DNA of 64,000 nt from Pseudomonas sp. BBP2017 (lineage in GTDB: Bacteria > Pseudomonadota > Gammaproteobacteria > Pseudomonadales > Pseudomonadaceae), in the NCBI RefSeq assembly GCF_003024385.1, contig NZ_PVZN01000009.1, positions 62,001-126,000 on the forward strand, in the 5' to 3' direction. Below the pieces are notes generated by a model. That model worked only from the letters and a program-made list of their open reading frames with translations, made no database searches and was not told the DNA's origin. Position numbers and translations under genes: made by a program. This document shows positions 51,639 to 62,183 of the stretch, piece by piece. Each line of letters starts with the position of its first letter. Within the stretch, counting starts at the first letter, position 1.

Positions 51639-53381
51639 TTAAAGGAACAACCCGGGGCCGGGTCGAGTTCCTTCGGGGAATTTGACGCCCACTTTGCTGA
51701 TCTTGTTCCCTTCCATCACTGCAACCGTCCATAGGGTGTTGTTCCATTCGATCTGGTCACCGACCACTGGCGCACCGCCAACCTTCTGGGCGATGAAGCG
51801 GCTGAGCGGCATATGCGGGTCCTGGCCGTCGAGCTGCAAACCGTACAACGCCGCTACAGCCCCCAGTTCTGCGTCACCTTCGAGCACGAAGTCACCAAAG
51901 AAGCGCAAGTCCAGACCGCGTTGCGGGGCCTGGCTGAACAGCTTGCCGAGGGCTGGCAGGTTGTGTTCGTGGCCGATCACGCACAGCAGATCGCCGACTT
52001 CCAGGGTGGTACTTCCCGACGGATGGAGCAGTTGCTGGCCACGAAACAGGGCCGCAATACGGGTGCCTTCGGGCATTTTCAGCTCACGCAGGGCAGCGCC
52101 GATGCACCATTTTTCCGCACCGAGGCGGTAGACGAACAGCTCCCACTCGCTGGTGATGTGCACTTCCAGGGCCGAGCGCGAGATCGGTGCCGGGTCGGGT
52201 GGCACCGTTACCTTGAGCAGCTTGGCCACCCACGGCAGGCTGGTGCCTTGCACCAACAGCGAGACCAGGACGATAAAGAACGCCAGGTTGAAGAACAGCT
52301 GGGCATCGGGTAACCCGGCCATCAACGGGAACACCGCAAGAATGATCGGTACCGCGCCGCGCAGCCCTACCCAGGAAATAAAGGCTTTTTCACGGCCGTG
52401 GAAGGCCTTGAACGGCAGCAGGCTGGCAATCACCGACAGCGGTCGGGCGAAGATGATCATCCACAGCGCCAGCCCCAGGGCGGGCAGGGCGATGGGCAGC
52501 AGGTCATGCGGAGTGACCAGCAGGCCGAGGACCAGGAACATGCCGATCTGGGCCAGCCAGGCCATGCCGTCGAGCATGTGCAGAATGCCGTGGCGGCTGC
52601 GGATTGGCCGGTTGCCCAGGACCAGACCGCACAGGTACACGGCGAGGAAGCCGCTGCCGTGCAAGGCGTTGGTCAGGGAGAACACCGCCAGGCCACCGGC
52701 GATCACCAGGATCGGGTAGAGGCCGCCCGCCAGGTTGATGCGGTTGACCAGTTGCAGCATCAGCCAGCCGCCGCCCAGGCCGAGCAGGCCGCCGATGCCG
52801 AACTCGCGCAGCAGATGGGTGAGCAGGCTCCAGTGCAGGCCGGTCTGGCCGCTGGCGATCATGTCGATGAGGGTGACGGTGAGGAACACCGCCATTGGAT
52901 CGTTGCTGCCCGACTCGATCTCCAAGGTAGCGGTGACCCGTTCGTTCAGGCCTTTACCGCCGAGTAGTGAGAACACTGCTGCAGCGTCGGTGGAGCCGAC
53001 AATTGCACCGATCAGCAGACCCTGGATCAGACTCAGGTCGAACAGCCAGGCGGCGGCCATGCCGGTCAGCCCGGTGGTGATCAGCACGCCGACCGTGGCG
53101 AGCGATAACGCAGGCCACAAGGCCACGCGGAAACTTGCCACGCGCGTGCGCAAACCGCCATCGAGGAGGATCACCGCCAGTGCCAGGTTGCCCACCAGAT
53201 AGGCGGTCGGGTAATTGTTGAAGATGATGCCGCCGCCATCCACGCCGGCGAGCATGCCGACTGCGAGGATGATGACCAGGATCGGGATGCCCAGCCGTGA
53301 TGACAGTGAGCTGACCAGAATACTTGCACCTACCAGCAATGCGCCGATCAAGAACAGGCTATTGATGGTGGACGCATCCAA
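51639..53381 (-). CDS. CPA1-family K+/H+ antiporter (NhaP2/CvrA type)
   Basis: A 580-residue cation/proton antiporter with 12-13 helices and C-terminal cytosolic regulatory domains. Motif [21 protein letters not shown], the family ion-site Asp motif [11 protein letters not shown], and the TrkA_C (RCK) region at about 400-490. The start is TTG at 53381 ([13 protein letters not shown]), supported by GGAG 8 nt upstream; the frame further upstream is unlike the family. Predicted to export K+ or Na+ in exchange for H+ in volume and pH control. Confidence 0.9.
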   Translation of the reverse strand: MDASTINSLFLIGALLVGASILVSSLSSRLGIPILVIILAVGMLAGVDGGGIIFNNYPTAYLVGNLALAVILLDGGLRTRVASFRVALWPALSLATVGVLITTGLTGMAAAWLFDLSLIQGLLIGAIVGSTDAAAVFSLLGGKGLNERVTATLEIESGSNDPMAVFLTVTLIDMIASGQTGLHWSLLTHLLREFGIGGLLGLGGGWLMLQLVNRINLAGGLYPILVIAGGLAVFSLTNALHGSGFLAVYLCGLVLGNRPIRSRHGILHMLDGMAWLAQIGMFLVLGLLVTPHDLLPIALPALGLALWMIIFARPLSVIASLLPFKAFHGREKAFISWVGLRGAVPIILAVFPLMAGLPDAQLFFNLAFFIVLVSLLVQGTSLPWVAKLLKVTVPPDPAPISRSALEVHITSEWELFVYRLGAEKWCIGAALRELKMPEGTRIAALFRGQQLLHPSGSTTLEVGDLLCVIGHEHNLPALGKLFSQAPQRGLDLRFFGDFVLEGDAELGAVAALYGLQLDGQDPHMPLSRFIAQKVGGAPVVGDQIEWNNTLWTVAVMEGNKISKVGVKFPEGTRPGPGLFL

Positions 53382-53496
53382 AGGCAGTACTCCGGGGGAA
53401 AGCAGGAAGGGGGCGGTTTGCTGTGGATAAGCAGGTCGCGTGCCAAGGATTCTAACCTGAGGAGTTGGCGGGCTGTAAAGGGTTAATCGCAGGTAC

Positions 53497-53520
53497 AAAA
53501 AAGGCACCCATCGGGTGCCT
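53497..53520 (-). terminator. Intrinsic terminator of the betIBA operon
   Basis: On the minus strand, AGGCACCC / GGGTGCCT stem with a 3-nt loop followed by six T, about 38 nt after the betA stop. A partial REP (GCGGGCTTGCCCCGC, about 53537-53555) lies between. Confidence 0.85.
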
Positions 53521-53536
53521 GATCTGTGGTGCTTTG

Positions 53537-53555
53537 GCGGGCTTGCCCCGCGAAG
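53537..53555. repeat. Partial REP element
   Basis: GCGGGCTTGCCCCGC, a shortened REP core, between the betA stop and its terminator. The flanking arms are degenerate. Confidence 0.7.
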
Positions 53556-53557
53556 CA

Positions 53558-55255
53558 TCAGGCCTGCTTCACTTCACGCATCGCCTTGCCTTTGACCGGT
53601 GCGTCATTGGCTACGAAGTACTTGGCAGTGCTTCGCGGCAGCGACTGGCGGCCACGGATCTTGTCGGAGATTTTCTCAGCGATCATGATCGTGGTGGCGT
53701 TGAGGTTGCCGGTGATGATGATCGGCATGATCGAGGCATCGACCACGCGCAGACCCTGCATGCCATGCACGCGACCCTGGCCATCGACCACGGCCATGTC
53801 GTCGGTGCCCATCTTGCACGAGCAGGACGGGTGGAACGCGGTTTCGGCGTGCTCGCGGATGAACTTGTCCAGTTCTTCGTCGGTTTGTACGTCGGCGCCC
53901 GGGCTGATTTCGCGACCACGGTAGGCGTCCAGGGCCGGCTGAGCCATGATTTCGCGAGTCAGGCGGATGCCATCACGGAATTCCTGCCAGTCCTGCTCGG
54001 TAGCCATGTAGTTGAACAGGATGCTTGGGTGCTGGCGCGGGTCTTTCGACTTGGCCTGGATACGGCCGCGGCTTGGCGAACGCATCGAGCCCATGTGCGC
54101 CTGGAAGCCGTGTTCCTGTACGCCGTTGCTGCCGTTGTAGTTAATCGCAACTGGCAGGAAGTGGTACTGGATGTTCGGCCATTTGAATTCAGGGCGGGTG
54201 CGGATGAAGCCACCGGCCTCGAACTGGTTGCTGGCGCCGATACCGGTGCCGTTGAACAGCCACTCGGCACCGATGGCCGGCTGGTTGTACCAGAGCAGCG
54301 ATGGGTACAGGGAAACCGGCTGAGTGCAAGCGTACTGCAGGTACAGTTCCAGGTGGTCCTGCAGGTTCTCACCGACGCCCGGCAGGTCGTGAACCACCGG
54401 AATGTCCAGGCTTTTCAGCAGTTCGGCCGGGCCGACGCCGGAGCGTTGCAGCAGTTGCGGCGAGGCAATGGCGCCGCTGCAGACGATGACTTCTTTGCGC
54501 GCACGGGCTTCCACGCGCTCTTCGCTGGCGCCGACCAGGTAGGTCACGCCAACGGCACGTTTGCCGTCGAACAGCACGCGATCGGTCAGGGCGTGGGTGA
54601 CGATGGTCAGGGTCGAACGCTTCTTGGCGGTGTCCAGGTAGCCGCGGGCGGTGCTGGAGCGACGGCCTTTAGGCGTCACGGTACGGTCCATCGGGCCGAA
54701 ACCTTCCTGCTGGTAGCCGTTGAGGTCTTCGGTACGCGGGTAACCGGCCTGCACGCCGGCTTCGACCATGGCGTGGAACAGTGGGTTGTTGCCGGCTTTC
54801 GGTGTGGTCACGCTGACCGGGCCTTCGCCACCGTGGTAGTCGTTCGGGCCGATGTCGCGGGTTTCGGCTTTACGGAAGTACGGCAGGCAATCCAGATAGG
54901 TCCAGTCTTCCAGGCCTGGCAGTTCTGCCCAGCCGTCGAAGTCCATGGCGTTGCCACGGATGTAGCACATACCGTTGATCAGCGACGAGCCACCCAGGCC
55001 CTTGCCGCGACCGCATTCCATCCGGCGGCCGTCCATGTGCGGCTCGGGATCGGTCTCGTAGGCCCAGTTGTAGCGGCGGCCCTGCAGCGGGAAAGCCAGG
55101 GCGGCTGGCATCTGGGTACGGAAATCGGCGCGGTAGTCCGGGCCACCGGCTTCAAGCAGCAGGACAGTGACGCCTTGGTCTTCGGTCAGACGGGTCGCCA
55201 GGGTGTTACCGGCAGAGCCGGCACCGACGATGATGTAATCGAATTCATGGGACAT
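53558..55255 (-). CDS. betA: Choline dehydrogenase
   Basis: A 565-residue GMC-family flavoenzyme that oxidises choline to betaine aldehyde at the membrane. FAD-binding [16 protein letters not shown] at the N-terminus, GMC signature 1 [21 protein letters not shown], signature 2 [15 protein letters not shown], and the C-terminal catalytic His region [17 protein letters not shown]. Follows betB with 81 nt between, which holds a GC-rich hairpin. It is the last gene of betIBA. Confidence 0.96.
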   Translation of the reverse strand: MSHEFDYIIVGAGSAGNTLATRLTEDQGVTVLLLEAGGPDYRADFRTQMPAALAFPLQGRRYNWAYETDPEPHMDGRRMECGRGKGLGGSSLINGMCYIRGNAMDFDGWAELPGLEDWTYLDCLPYFRKAETRDIGPNDYHGGEGPVSVTTPKAGNNPLFHAMVEAGVQAGYPRTEDLNGYQQEGFGPMDRTVTPKGRRSSTARGYLDTAKKRSTLTIVTHALTDRVLFDGKRAVGVTYLVGASEERVEARARKEVIVCSGAIASPQLLQRSGVGPAELLKSLDIPVVHDLPGVGENLQDHLELYLQYACTQPVSLYPSLLWYNQPAIGAEWLFNGTGIGASNQFEAGGFIRTRPEFKWPNIQYHFLPVAINYNGSNGVQEHGFQAHMGSMRSPSRGRIQAKSKDPRQHPSILFNYMATEQDWQEFRDGIRLTREIMAQPALDAYRGREISPGADVQTDEELDKFIREHAETAFHPSCSCKMGTDDMAVVDGQGRVHGMQGLRVVDASIMPIIITGNLNATTIMIAEKISDKIRGRQSLPRSTAKYFVANDAPVKGKAMREVKQA

Positions 55256-55295
55256 TTCTGTTCCCTCATGTTGGCGGTAGACAGGAAAGCGCGGG

Positions 55296-55322
55296 AGCGC
55301 CCGGGCCTTGCGGGCCGGGCGC
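55296..55322 (-). promoter_or_regulatory. GC-rich hairpin in the betB-betA gap
   Basis: GCGCCCGG / CCGGGCGC stem with a GCCTTGCGGG-type loop region, within the 81-nt betB-betA gap. It has no U-tract. It could modulate the betA mRNA level relative to betB or be an RNA-stability element. Confidence 0.45.
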
Positions 55323-55336
55323 GGCTACAGGGGTGC

Positions 55337-56809
55337 TTAGAACACCGAGTTGTAGTTGCCCAGCTCGACCTGTACCGACTTGATGCGCGTGTACTGAGCC
55401 AGCGAGCTCACGCCGTTTTCACGGCCGACACCGGACTGCTTGTAGCCGCCAACCGGCATTTCGGCAGGCGACTCGCCCCAGGCGTTGATCCAGCAGATAC
55501 CGGCTTCCAGCTGGTGGATGATGCGGTGGGCGCGGCTGATGTCGTTGGTGCACACGCCGGCGGCCAGGCCGTATTCGGTATCGTTGGCACGACGGATGAC
55601 TTCTTCTTCGCTCTCGTAGGAGAGGATGCTCATCACTGGGCCGAAGATTTCTTCCTTGACGATGGTCATGTCGTCACGGCAGTCGGTGAACACGGTCGGT
55701 GCCACGAACGCGCCCTTGGCGAACTCGCCGTCGGTCAGGCGCTCGCCGCCGCACAGTACGCGTGCGCCTTCTTCCTTGCCCTTGGCGATGTAGCCCAGCA
55801 CGCTTTCCATGTGGGCGAAGCTGACCAGCGGGCCGAAGTTGGTGTTCTCGTCTTCAGGGTTGCCAACGCGGATACGCGCAACGCGCTCGGCGATCTTGGC
55901 TTCGAAGGCCGCTTTCATCGAGGCAGGCACGAATACGCGGGTGCCGTTGGTGCAGACCTGACCCGAGCTGTAGAAGTTGGCCATCATGGCGATGTCGGCG
56001 GCGCGATCGAGGTCGGCGTCGTCGCAGATGATCAGTGGCGACTTGCCGCCCAGTTCCATGGTGACTTCCTTGAGCGTCGAGCTCGACGCGCTGGCCATGA
56101 CCTTCTTGCCGGTGGTGGTGCCGCCGGTGAAGGAGATTTTTTCGATGCGCGGGTGCTCGGTCAGCCAGGTGCCGACTTCACGGCCGCTGCCGGTCAGAAC
56201 GTTGAACACGCCGTCTGGCAGGCCGGCTTCGGTGTAGATCTCAGCCAGTTTCAGGGTGGTCAGCGAGGTAACTTCCGACGGCTTGAAGATCATCGCGTTA
56301 CCGGCCGCCAGGGCTGGCGCGGATTTCCACAGGGCGATCTGGATCGGGTAGTTCCAGGCGCCGATACCGGCGGTGACGCCCAGCGGCTCGCGGCGGGTGT
56401 AGACGAACGAGCTGTCGCGCAGCGGGATCTGCTCGCCTTCGATGGCCGGGACCAGGCCTGCGTAGTACTCCAGTACGTCAGCGCCGGTGACGATGTCGAC
56501 GTAACGGGTTTCGGAGTAGGACTTACCGGTGTCCAGGGTTTCCAGGGCGGCCAGCTCATCGTTGCGCTCGCGCAGGATATCGACGGCGCGGCGCAGGATG
56601 CGCGAGCGCTGCATGGCAGTCATGGCGGCCCAGACTTTCTGGCCACGTTCGGCGCTTTCTACTGCGCGCTCGACGTCTGCTTGAGTGGCACGTTGCACCT
56701 GAGCGAGGACTTCGCCGTTGGCCGGGTTGATGGCGTCGAAAGTAGCGTCGCTGGAAGCGTCGACATAACCACCATCAATGTAGAGTTTTTGCAGTTCGAA
56801 ACGGGCCAT
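55337..56809 (-). CDS. betB: Betaine aldehyde dehydrogenase
   Basis: A 490-residue NAD(P)-dependent dehydrogenase oxidising betaine aldehyde to glycine betaine. Motifs: [32 protein letters not shown], the catalytic Glu in [10 protein letters not shown] and the catalytic Cys in [13 protein letters not shown]. Start at 56809 ([10 protein letters not shown]), preceded by GAGG at 5-nt spacing. It follows betI by 31 nt. Confidence 0.96.
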   Translation of the reverse strand: MARFELQKLYIDGGYVDASSDATFDAINPANGEVLAQVQRATQADVERAVESAERGQKVWAAMTAMQRSRILRRAVDILRERNDELAALETLDTGKSYSETRYVDIVTGADVLEYYAGLVPAIEGEQIPLRDSSFVYTRREPLGVTAGIGAWNYPIQIALWKSAPALAAGNAMIFKPSEVTSLTTLKLAEIYTEAGLPDGVFNVLTGSGREVGTWLTEHPRIEKISFTGGTTTGKKVMASASSSTLKEVTMELGGKSPLIICDDADLDRAADIAMMANFYSSGQVCTNGTRVFVPASMKAAFEAKIAERVARIRVGNPEDENTNFGPLVSFAHMESVLGYIAKGKEEGARVLCGGERLTDGEFAKGAFVAPTVFTDCRDDMTIVKEEIFGPVMSILSYESEEEVIRRANDTEYGLAAGVCTNDISRAHRIIHQLEAGICWINAWGESPAEMPVGGYKQSGVGRENGVSSLAQYTRIKSVQVELGNYNSVF

Positions 56810-56840
56810 AGTGTCCTCGCAAGTGCATATGTGTGTTTGG

Positions 56841-57506
56841 CTATCCGTGCAGCGCTCCTGCTTGTTGGGCAATCGCGGCGCGCGGTGGTTCAGAGGCCTG
56901 GTTTTGCGTGTCCGGGCTCGTCTGTTTCGCCAGTTGTAGATCCATGTATTCGTAAGCGATTTGTTTCGCCTGGTCGGTGTCGAAGGCCTCTCCGGACAGC
57001 GCCCCGCGCAGCCACAGACCGTCGATCAATGCCGCCAGCCCTCGGGCCGCGGTGCGTGCCTCAGGCAACGGCAGGACGCGACGGAACTGGCAACACAGGT
57101 TGGAATACAAGCGGTGATCGTTGATCCGCTGCAACCTGTGCAAAGACGGCTGGTGCATGCTGGAGGCCCAGAAGGCCAACCAGGTTTTCATTGCCGGGCC
57201 GTTGACCTGACTGGCGTCGAAGTTGCCTTCGATGATCACCTGCAGGTGGGCACGCGGGCTGTGATCCTTGAGCGCCTGTCGATTGGCGACGACGTTCTCG
57301 CTCAGCACGCTCATCAAGTACTGCATGGTCGCTGCGATCAGGCCGTTCTTGTCCTGAAAGTAGTGACTGATGATGCCATTCGACACACCGGCCAAACGGG
57401 CGATCAGCGCAATGCTGGCGTCACCCATGCCGACCTGGTCGATGGCCAGCAATGTGGCTTCGATCAACTGCTGGCGGCGAATGGGTTGCATACCGACCTT
57501 GGGCAT
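56841..57506 (-). CDS. betI: Choline-responsive TetR-family repressor BetI
   Basis: A 221-residue repressor with an N-terminal helix-turn-helix ([19 protein letters not shown], about 30-50) and the BetI effector domain ([25 protein letters not shown]). It has a C-terminal extension of about 25 residues ([18 protein letters not shown]) past the usual 195-197 residues as I recall. It should repress betIBA and betT from the palindrome at 57577-57596 and release in the presence of choline or its aldehyde. First gene of betIBA. Confidence 0.94.
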   Translation of the reverse strand: MPKVGMQPIRRQQLIEATLLAIDQVGMGDASIALIARLAGVSNGIISHYFQDKNGLIAATMQYLMSVLSENVVANRQALKDHSPRAHLQVIIEGNFDASQVNGPAMKTWLAFWASSMHQPSLHRLQRINDHRLYSNLCCQFRRVLPLPEARTAARGLAALIDGLWLRGALSGEAFDTDQAKQIAYEYMDLQLAKQTSPDTQNQASEPPRAAIAQQAGALHG

Positions 57507-57576
57507 CTTGCAAATCTCCTCAGGCCTGCGAGCAGTCGACGAGCGGCTGCCTCGGCGAAGGCCAGTCTATTTTGTT

Positions 57577-57596
57577 TTGATTGAACGTTCAATCAA
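57577..57596. promoter_or_regulatory. BetI operator palindrome
   Basis: A perfect 20-bp palindrome with half-site TTGATTGAAC, in the gap between the divergent betI and betT genes. It matches the BetI recognition consensus reported for Pseudomonas as I recall it. It lies 71 nt upstream of the betI start and could control both directions. The rest of the 420-nt gap (57507-57926) shows no gene; about 330 nt of it form an apparently long betT leader. Confidence 0.8.
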
Positions 57597-57926
57597 CAAA
57601 GAATAAGCTCTGCGACAATCTGTGCCATTGACAGGTTTTTTCCTACAGTCAGCGGCCCAAATTGGCACCCTAAAAAGACGTGTAACCCCCGGAATACAAG
57701 GTGTTTACGGGCGTAAGCGGCGCGTTGAGCAGATCCGCCGAGCGGTCCACGACCGTGCGGCTAACCCTCGGAACGGGGTTTTCGAGCTGTTTTTTTCAAC
57801 GCAATCGATTCGGAATCACGGTTTTCCAAGGTGCTTTTATAACACCTGATGCAGTGGGGCTATTGCACCATTTGCTCAGGCAAAGGTTCGTTTCGTTTCT
57901 CTCGCACTGCCCGGAGCCTACGTGCA

Positions 57927-59930
57927 ATGAGTTCTGCCTCCCTAATCAAGACCCCTGCTGAGAGGGTCCGGGTCAATAGCGTGGTGTTCATCACCTCCGC
58001 GTTGCTGATCCTCGTGTTGACTGCCTTGCTTATCGCTGTACCGGAAAAAGCCGGCGAAGTGCTCAACGTCGCCCAGACTTGGCTGACCCGCAGCTTCGGC
58101 TGGTATTACATGCTGGTGATCGGCGGCTACCTGGTATTCGTGGTCGTCCTGGCCTTCTCCAGTTTCGGCAAGCTCAAGCTTGGCGGCAAGGACGACAAAC
58201 CCGACTTCAGCTATGGCGCTTGGGCCGGCATGCTGTTCTCCTCGGGCATCGGCATCTCGCTGTTGTACTTCGGCGCTTCTGAGCCGCTGGATCACTACTT
58301 CAACCCGCCAGAAGGCTCCGCAGCCAGCGCCGAGGCTGCGCGCCAGGGCCTGCAGCTGACCTTCCTGCACTGGGGTCTGCACGGCTGGGCGATCTACGCC
58401 CTGGTCGGTCTGGCTGTGGGCTACTTCGCCTACCGTCACAACCAGCCGCTGGCACTGCGCTCGGCGCTGTACCCGCTGATGGGCGAGCGCTGGGTCAAGG
58501 GTGGCGCCGGTCATGCGGTGGACATCTTCGGTATGTTCGTGACGCTGCTGGGGCTGGTGACCAATTTAGGTATCGGTTCGATGCAGGTGTCCTCGGGCCT
58601 GGAATACCTGTTCGGCATGGACCACAGCAAGACCAATCTGCTGATCGTGATCCTGGTCATGGCCACAGTGGCCACTGTGGCCGCAGTTTCCGGCGTGGAG
58701 AACGGCATCCGTCGCCTGTCGAACCTGAACATCGTGCTGTTCAGCGGCCTGCTGATCTTTGTCCTGCTGGCAGGTGACACCCTGCACCTGCTCAACGGTT
58801 TCGTACAGAACATCGGCGACTACCTCAACGGCATCGTGCTGAAGACCTTCGATCTCTATGTCTACGAAGACCAGGCGGGCAAGTCCGAGCGCTGGCTGGG
58901 GCTGTGGACCGTGTTCTACTGGGCCTGGTGGATTTCCTGGGGCCCGTTCGTCGGCATGTTCATCGCCCGTATCTCCAAGGGCCGCACCGTGCGAGAACTG
59001 GTTGCCGGGGTCCTGCTGATCCCGCTGGGCTTCACCCTGGCCTGGCTGTCGATCTTCGGCAACACCGCGCTGGACCTGGTGATGAATCATGGCGCCGTGG
59101 AGCTGGGCAAGACCGCGCTCGAGCAGCCGTCGATGTCGATCTACCAACTGCTGGAATTCTTCCCGGCGGCCAAGATTGTCATTGGTGTAGCGGTGTTCGT
59201 CGGCTTCGTGCTGTTCCTCACCCCGGCCGACTCTGGCGCGGTGATGATGGCCAACCTGTCGTGCAAAGGCGGCCAGGTCGACGAGGACGCGCCGCACTGG
59301 ATGGTCGTGTTCTGGTCGGTGGTGATCACCCTGGTGACCATCGGACTGCTGTTCGCCGGCAACTTCGCCGCCATGCAGACCATGGTAGTACTGGCTGGCT
59401 TGCCGTTCTCGGTGGTACTGGTGCTGTTCATGCTCGGCCTGTACAAGGCCATGAAGCAGGACAGCCAGATCGAGCAGGAACAAGCCGAGCTGGCAGCCCG
59501 CGGTCGCCGCGGCTTCAGCGAGCGCCTGAGCCAGCTGGACCTGCAGCCTACCCAGGCGATGGTTCAGCGCTTCATGGACAAGCAGGTCAGCCCGGCGCTG
59601 AAGGAAGCTGCAGTACAACTGCGCAACCTGGGCGTTGAGGTGGAAACCCGCGTCGGTCAGTCGCGCTCGACCATGGGCCTGCGGGTGATGATGGAAGAGG
59701 GCAATCCTTTCGTCTATGAAGTGAGCCTGGACGGCTACCTGGCCGCGCCAAGCGAAGCGCCGGTCGAAGGTGAAAGCGAAGTGCGCCAGCGCTTCTACCG
59801 TGCCGAGGTGTACCTGCACAACGGTAGCCAGGAATACGATCTGATGGGCTTCACGCCTGATCAGATCACTCGCGATGTGCTCGATCAGTTCGAGAGCCAT
59901 CGCCAGTTGCTGGGTCGGGTTTATAGCTAA
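57927..59930 (+). CDS. betT: BetT-type choline/glycine-betaine transporter (BCCT family)
   Basis: A 667-residue 12-helix betaine/choline/carnitine transporter with a long C-terminal cytosolic domain. Family signature WWISWGPFVGMFIARISKGR sits in helices 8-9; GWAIYALVGLAVGYFAYRHN in helix 4. The C-terminal part (about 500-667) is charged, with FMDKQVSPALKEAAVQLRN, and is the osmosensing region in BetT proteins. Start at 57927 (MSSASLIKTP); an upstream frame to 57849 was rejected. Divergent from betI. Confidence 0.93.
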   Translation: MSSASLIKTPAERVRVNSVVFITSALLILVLTALLIAVPEKAGEVLNVAQTWLTRSFGWYYMLVIGGYLVFVVVLAFSSFGKLKLGGKDDKPDFSYGAWAGMLFSSGIGISLLYFGASEPLDHYFNPPEGSAASAEAARQGLQLTFLHWGLHGWAIYALVGLAVGYFAYRHNQPLALRSALYPLMGERWVKGGAGHAVDIFGMFVTLLGLVTNLGIGSMQVSSGLEYLFGMDHSKTNLLIVILVMATVATVAAVSGVENGIRRLSNLNIVLFSGLLIFVLLAGDTLHLLNGFVQNIGDYLNGIVLKTFDLYVYEDQAGKSERWLGLWTVFYWAWWISWGPFVGMFIARISKGRTVRELVAGVLLIPLGFTLAWLSIFGNTALDLVMNHGAVELGKTALEQPSMSIYQLLEFFPAAKIVIGVAVFVGFVLFLTPADSGAVMMANLSCKGGQVDEDAPHWMVVFWSVVITLVTIGLLFAGNFAAMQTMVVLAGLPFSVVLVLFMLGLYKAMKQDSQIEQEQAELAARGRRGFSERLSQLDLQPTQAMVQRFMDKQVSPALKEAAVQLRNLGVEVETRVGQSRSTMGLRVMMEEGNPFVYEVSLDGYLAAPSEAPVEGESEVRQRFYRAEVYLHNGSQEYDLMGFTPDQITRDVLDQFESHRQLLGRVYS

Positions 59931-59950
59931 CCTGCTCCCGGCGTGACCAT

Positions 59951-59986
59951 GATAAAGGCCCTGTTCGTGAGAACAGGGCCTTTATC
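59951..59986. terminator. Bidirectional terminator between betT and the DUF610 gene
   Basis: A perfect 16-bp inverted repeat (GATAAAGGCCCTGTTC) with a GTGA loop. T/A-rich flanks on both sides suit termination of both convergent transcripts. Confidence 0.88.
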
Positions 59987-59988
59987 AT

Positions 59989-60774
59989 TTATCGGTTGGT
60001 GTAACGACCCTGCCTGCCGTGAGCCGGCATGGCCTGATTGCTGCGCTCGGTAATCATTTGCTCAATGTTGATCAGTTCAATGCCCTGGCTTTTGAGTCGG
60101 GGCATCTCACGTTCCAGCACGTCGAGCGTCTGCGGATAAGGGTGACCAATCAGTACGGCTGAACCTTGCTTGCGCGCCAGTTCAATACCTGACTGCAATT
60201 GCCCGGCAATCGCTTCGGGTGTGCGCACGTCATCGAGGAATACATCCCGCGAGACATGCGCCAGGCCAAGTGCCTGGGCCTTGGCCGCCGCTACAGTGGC
60301 GGCGCTGGTGCGACTGTCGAGGAAAAACAGGTGGCGACGCTGCAGTTCGCCCATCAGCCAGGCCATCGGTTCGGCTTGCGAGGTCATGCGGCTGCCCATG
60401 TGATTATTGATGCCGGCAGCGTAGGGCACCTTGGCCAGGGCCGCATCCAGGCGCTGGGCCAGTTCCGCTATTGGCGTGCCGGGGTGCCAGGCATAAGGCC
60501 CCGTGGCTGGGTCCATGGGCATGTGCAGGATCACAGTCTTGCCCGCCTTGTGGGCCTGGCGGGCGAATTCAGTGGCGTGAGGGGTATCAGGCATGATCGC
60601 CATGGTCACCGGGCCCGGCAGGGCCAGGGTGCGGCTATCGCGGGCGCTGCTCTGGCCCAGGTCGTCGATGATCAGGCTCATGTAAGCCTTGCCCTGTTGG
60701 GCGGACGCCGCCACCACGGCGCCGCTCAACAGATACAGCAGAACACACAACAGGTAACGCATGTGCAGGGTCAC
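59989..60774 (-). CDS. Divergent polysaccharide deacetylase family protein (DUF610)
   Basis: A 261-residue exported protein of the YibQ/DUF610 family. Signal peptide about 1-27, then a deacetylase-like barrel with LIIDDLGQS (metal-site Asp pair), TVILHMPMDP and GINNHMGSRMT (His site), and FFLDSRTS. The enzymatic activity of the family is unproven. Start at 60774 by ATGA overlap with ctpA; it is the last gene of the gpmI-envC-ctpA run. Confidence 0.85.
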   Translation of the reverse strand: MTLHMRYLLCVLLYLLSGAVVAASAQQGKAYMSLIIDDLGQSSARDSRTLALPGPVTMAIMPDTPHATEFARQAHKAGKTVILHMPMDPATGPYAWHPGTPIAELAQRLDAALAKVPYAAGINNHMGSRMTSQAEPMAWLMGELQRRHLFFLDSRTSAATVAAAKAQALGLAHVSRDVFLDDVRTPEAIAGQLQSGIELARKQGSAVLIGHPYPQTLDVLEREMPRLKSQGIELINIEQMITERSNQAMPAHGRQGRYTNR

Positions 60775-62093
60775 TTGCTGTGGGTGATGCTCAAGCCCTT
60801 GAGCAGGCTCAAGGCCTGACTGAGCTGGAAGTCATTGTCCTGCGGACGCTCCTTGCGTTTGCTCGCGCTTGAGGGGCGGTCGGCGCCGCCATTGCCGTTA
60901 CCCAGGTGGCCTTGCAGGTCGGCTTCCTTGAAGTTGTCGTTGTCCACCTCGGCGGTCAGTTTGGCCTGACGCACCTCGATGTCCGGGACAATGCCCTGGG
61001 CCTGGATCGAGCGACCGTTCGGGGTGTAGTACAAGGCTGTGGTGAGTTTGAGTGCGCGATCGTTGTTCAGGGGCAACACGGTTTGCACTGAACCTTTGCC
61101 GAAGCTGTCGGTGCCCATCAGCACGCCGCGTTTCTGGTCTTGCAGGGCGCCAGCGACAATTTCCGAGGCCGAGGCACTGCCACCGTTGATCAATACCACC
61201 AATGGCACGCCTTCGCTGGCGTCGGCCGGATCGGCAGAGAAGCGCAGCTCGGAGTTGGCAATACGGCCCTTGGTGTAAACGATCAGGCCTTTGGTCAGGA
61301 AGTGGTCAGATACCTCCACCGCCGACTGCAGTACGCCGCCTGGGTTGTTGCGCAGGTCGAGGACCAGACCGCGCAGCTTCTTGCCGTTGTCCTTGCGCAG
61401 TTTGGCCAGGGCCTTGCCGACTTCTTCGCCGGTCTTGACCTGGAACTGGGTGATGCGGATATAACCGTAGCCATCTTCGAGCAACTGGCTCTTGACGCTC
61501 TTGACCTGAATCACTGCGCGGGCAAGGGTCACGTCGAAGGGCGTGCCGCCGTCGCGCACCAGGGTCAGGGTGATTTTCTCACCGATCTTGCCGCGCATCT
61601 TGTCGACCGCTTCGGTCATGGTCTGGCCGCGGGTCGGCTGGCCGTTGATCTTGACGATCAGGTCACCGGCTTCGATCCCGGCGCGCGAGGCCGGGGTGTC
61701 ATCGATCGGTGATACCACTTTAACGAAACCATCTTCCATGCCGACTTCGATGCCCAGGCCACCGAACTCGCCGCTGGTGCTTTCCTGCAGCTCCTGGAAG
61801 TCTTCCGGGCCGAGATAAGCGGAATGCGGGTCAAGGTTGCTGAGCATGCCCTTGATGGCATTCTCCAGCAGGGTCTTGTCGTCCACAGGTTCGACATAGG
61901 CCGCCTTGATCCGGTCCATGACCTCGGCGAAGGTGCGCAGCTCGTCAAGCGGCAGTGGCGCCTTGGCAGAGGCCGATACCGTCGTGGCCGGCACCGAGGT
62001 CGGCTTGGCGGGCTCGGCCGCACGGGCCAGGGGCGCGCCGAGGACCAAGGCGATGGTCAGGGCCAGCGAGGTGAGGCGAGGCGAATGCAGCAT
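60771..62093 (-). CDS. ctpA: Carboxy-terminal processing protease (S41)
   Basis: A 440-residue exported protease: signal peptide (1-26), N-terminal region, a PDZ domain at about 108-195 (GLGIEVGMEDGFVKVVSP), and the S41 catalytic core with Ser308 in INGGSASASEIVAG and Lys333 in DSFGKGSVQTVLP, 25 residues apart as in the family. It degrades periplasmic substrates, including peptidoglycan hydrolases in Pseudomonas. Lys/Gly-rich C-terminal tail. Lies 91 nt after envC. Confidence 0.94.
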   Translation of the reverse strand: MLHSPRLTSLALTIALVLGAPLARAAEPAKPTSVPATTVSASAKAPLPLDELRTFAEVMDRIKAAYVEPVDDKTLLENAIKGMLSNLDPHSAYLGPEDFQELQESTSGEFGGLGIEVGMEDGFVKVVSPIDDTPASRAGIEAGDLIVKINGQPTRGQTMTEAVDKMRGKIGEKITLTLVRDGGTPFDVTLARAVIQVKSVKSQLLEDGYGYIRITQFQVKTGEEVGKALAKLRKDNGKKLRGLVLDLRNNPGGVLQSAVEVSDHFLTKGLIVYTKGRIANSELRFSADPADASEGVPLVVLINGGSASASEIVAGALQDQKRGVLMGTDSFGKGSVQTVLPLNNDRALKLTTALYYTPNGRSIQAQGIVPDIEVRQAKLTAEVDNDNFKEADLQGHLGNGNGGADRPSSASKRKERPQDNDFQLSQALSLLKGLSITHSK

Positions 62094-62183
62094 GTCGAAC
62101 GAACTCCTGATCCTGGTAGCGCTCCGGCTGGAGCCTCGGCGTAGCCCGATATCGCGCTACGCCGTCAAATAGGGGGGTGGTAC

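Noticed and set aside
53465..57124. A 1219-codon open frame on the plus strand opposite betA and betB
   Set aside because: Same shadow effect: it runs antisense to two strongly recognised enzymes and begins upstream in the antiporter-betA gap without a ribosome binding site.
57628..57650. TTGACA near the BetI palindrome as the betT promoter
   Set aside because: No -10 element follows at a suitable distance; the sequence there is AGCGGC.
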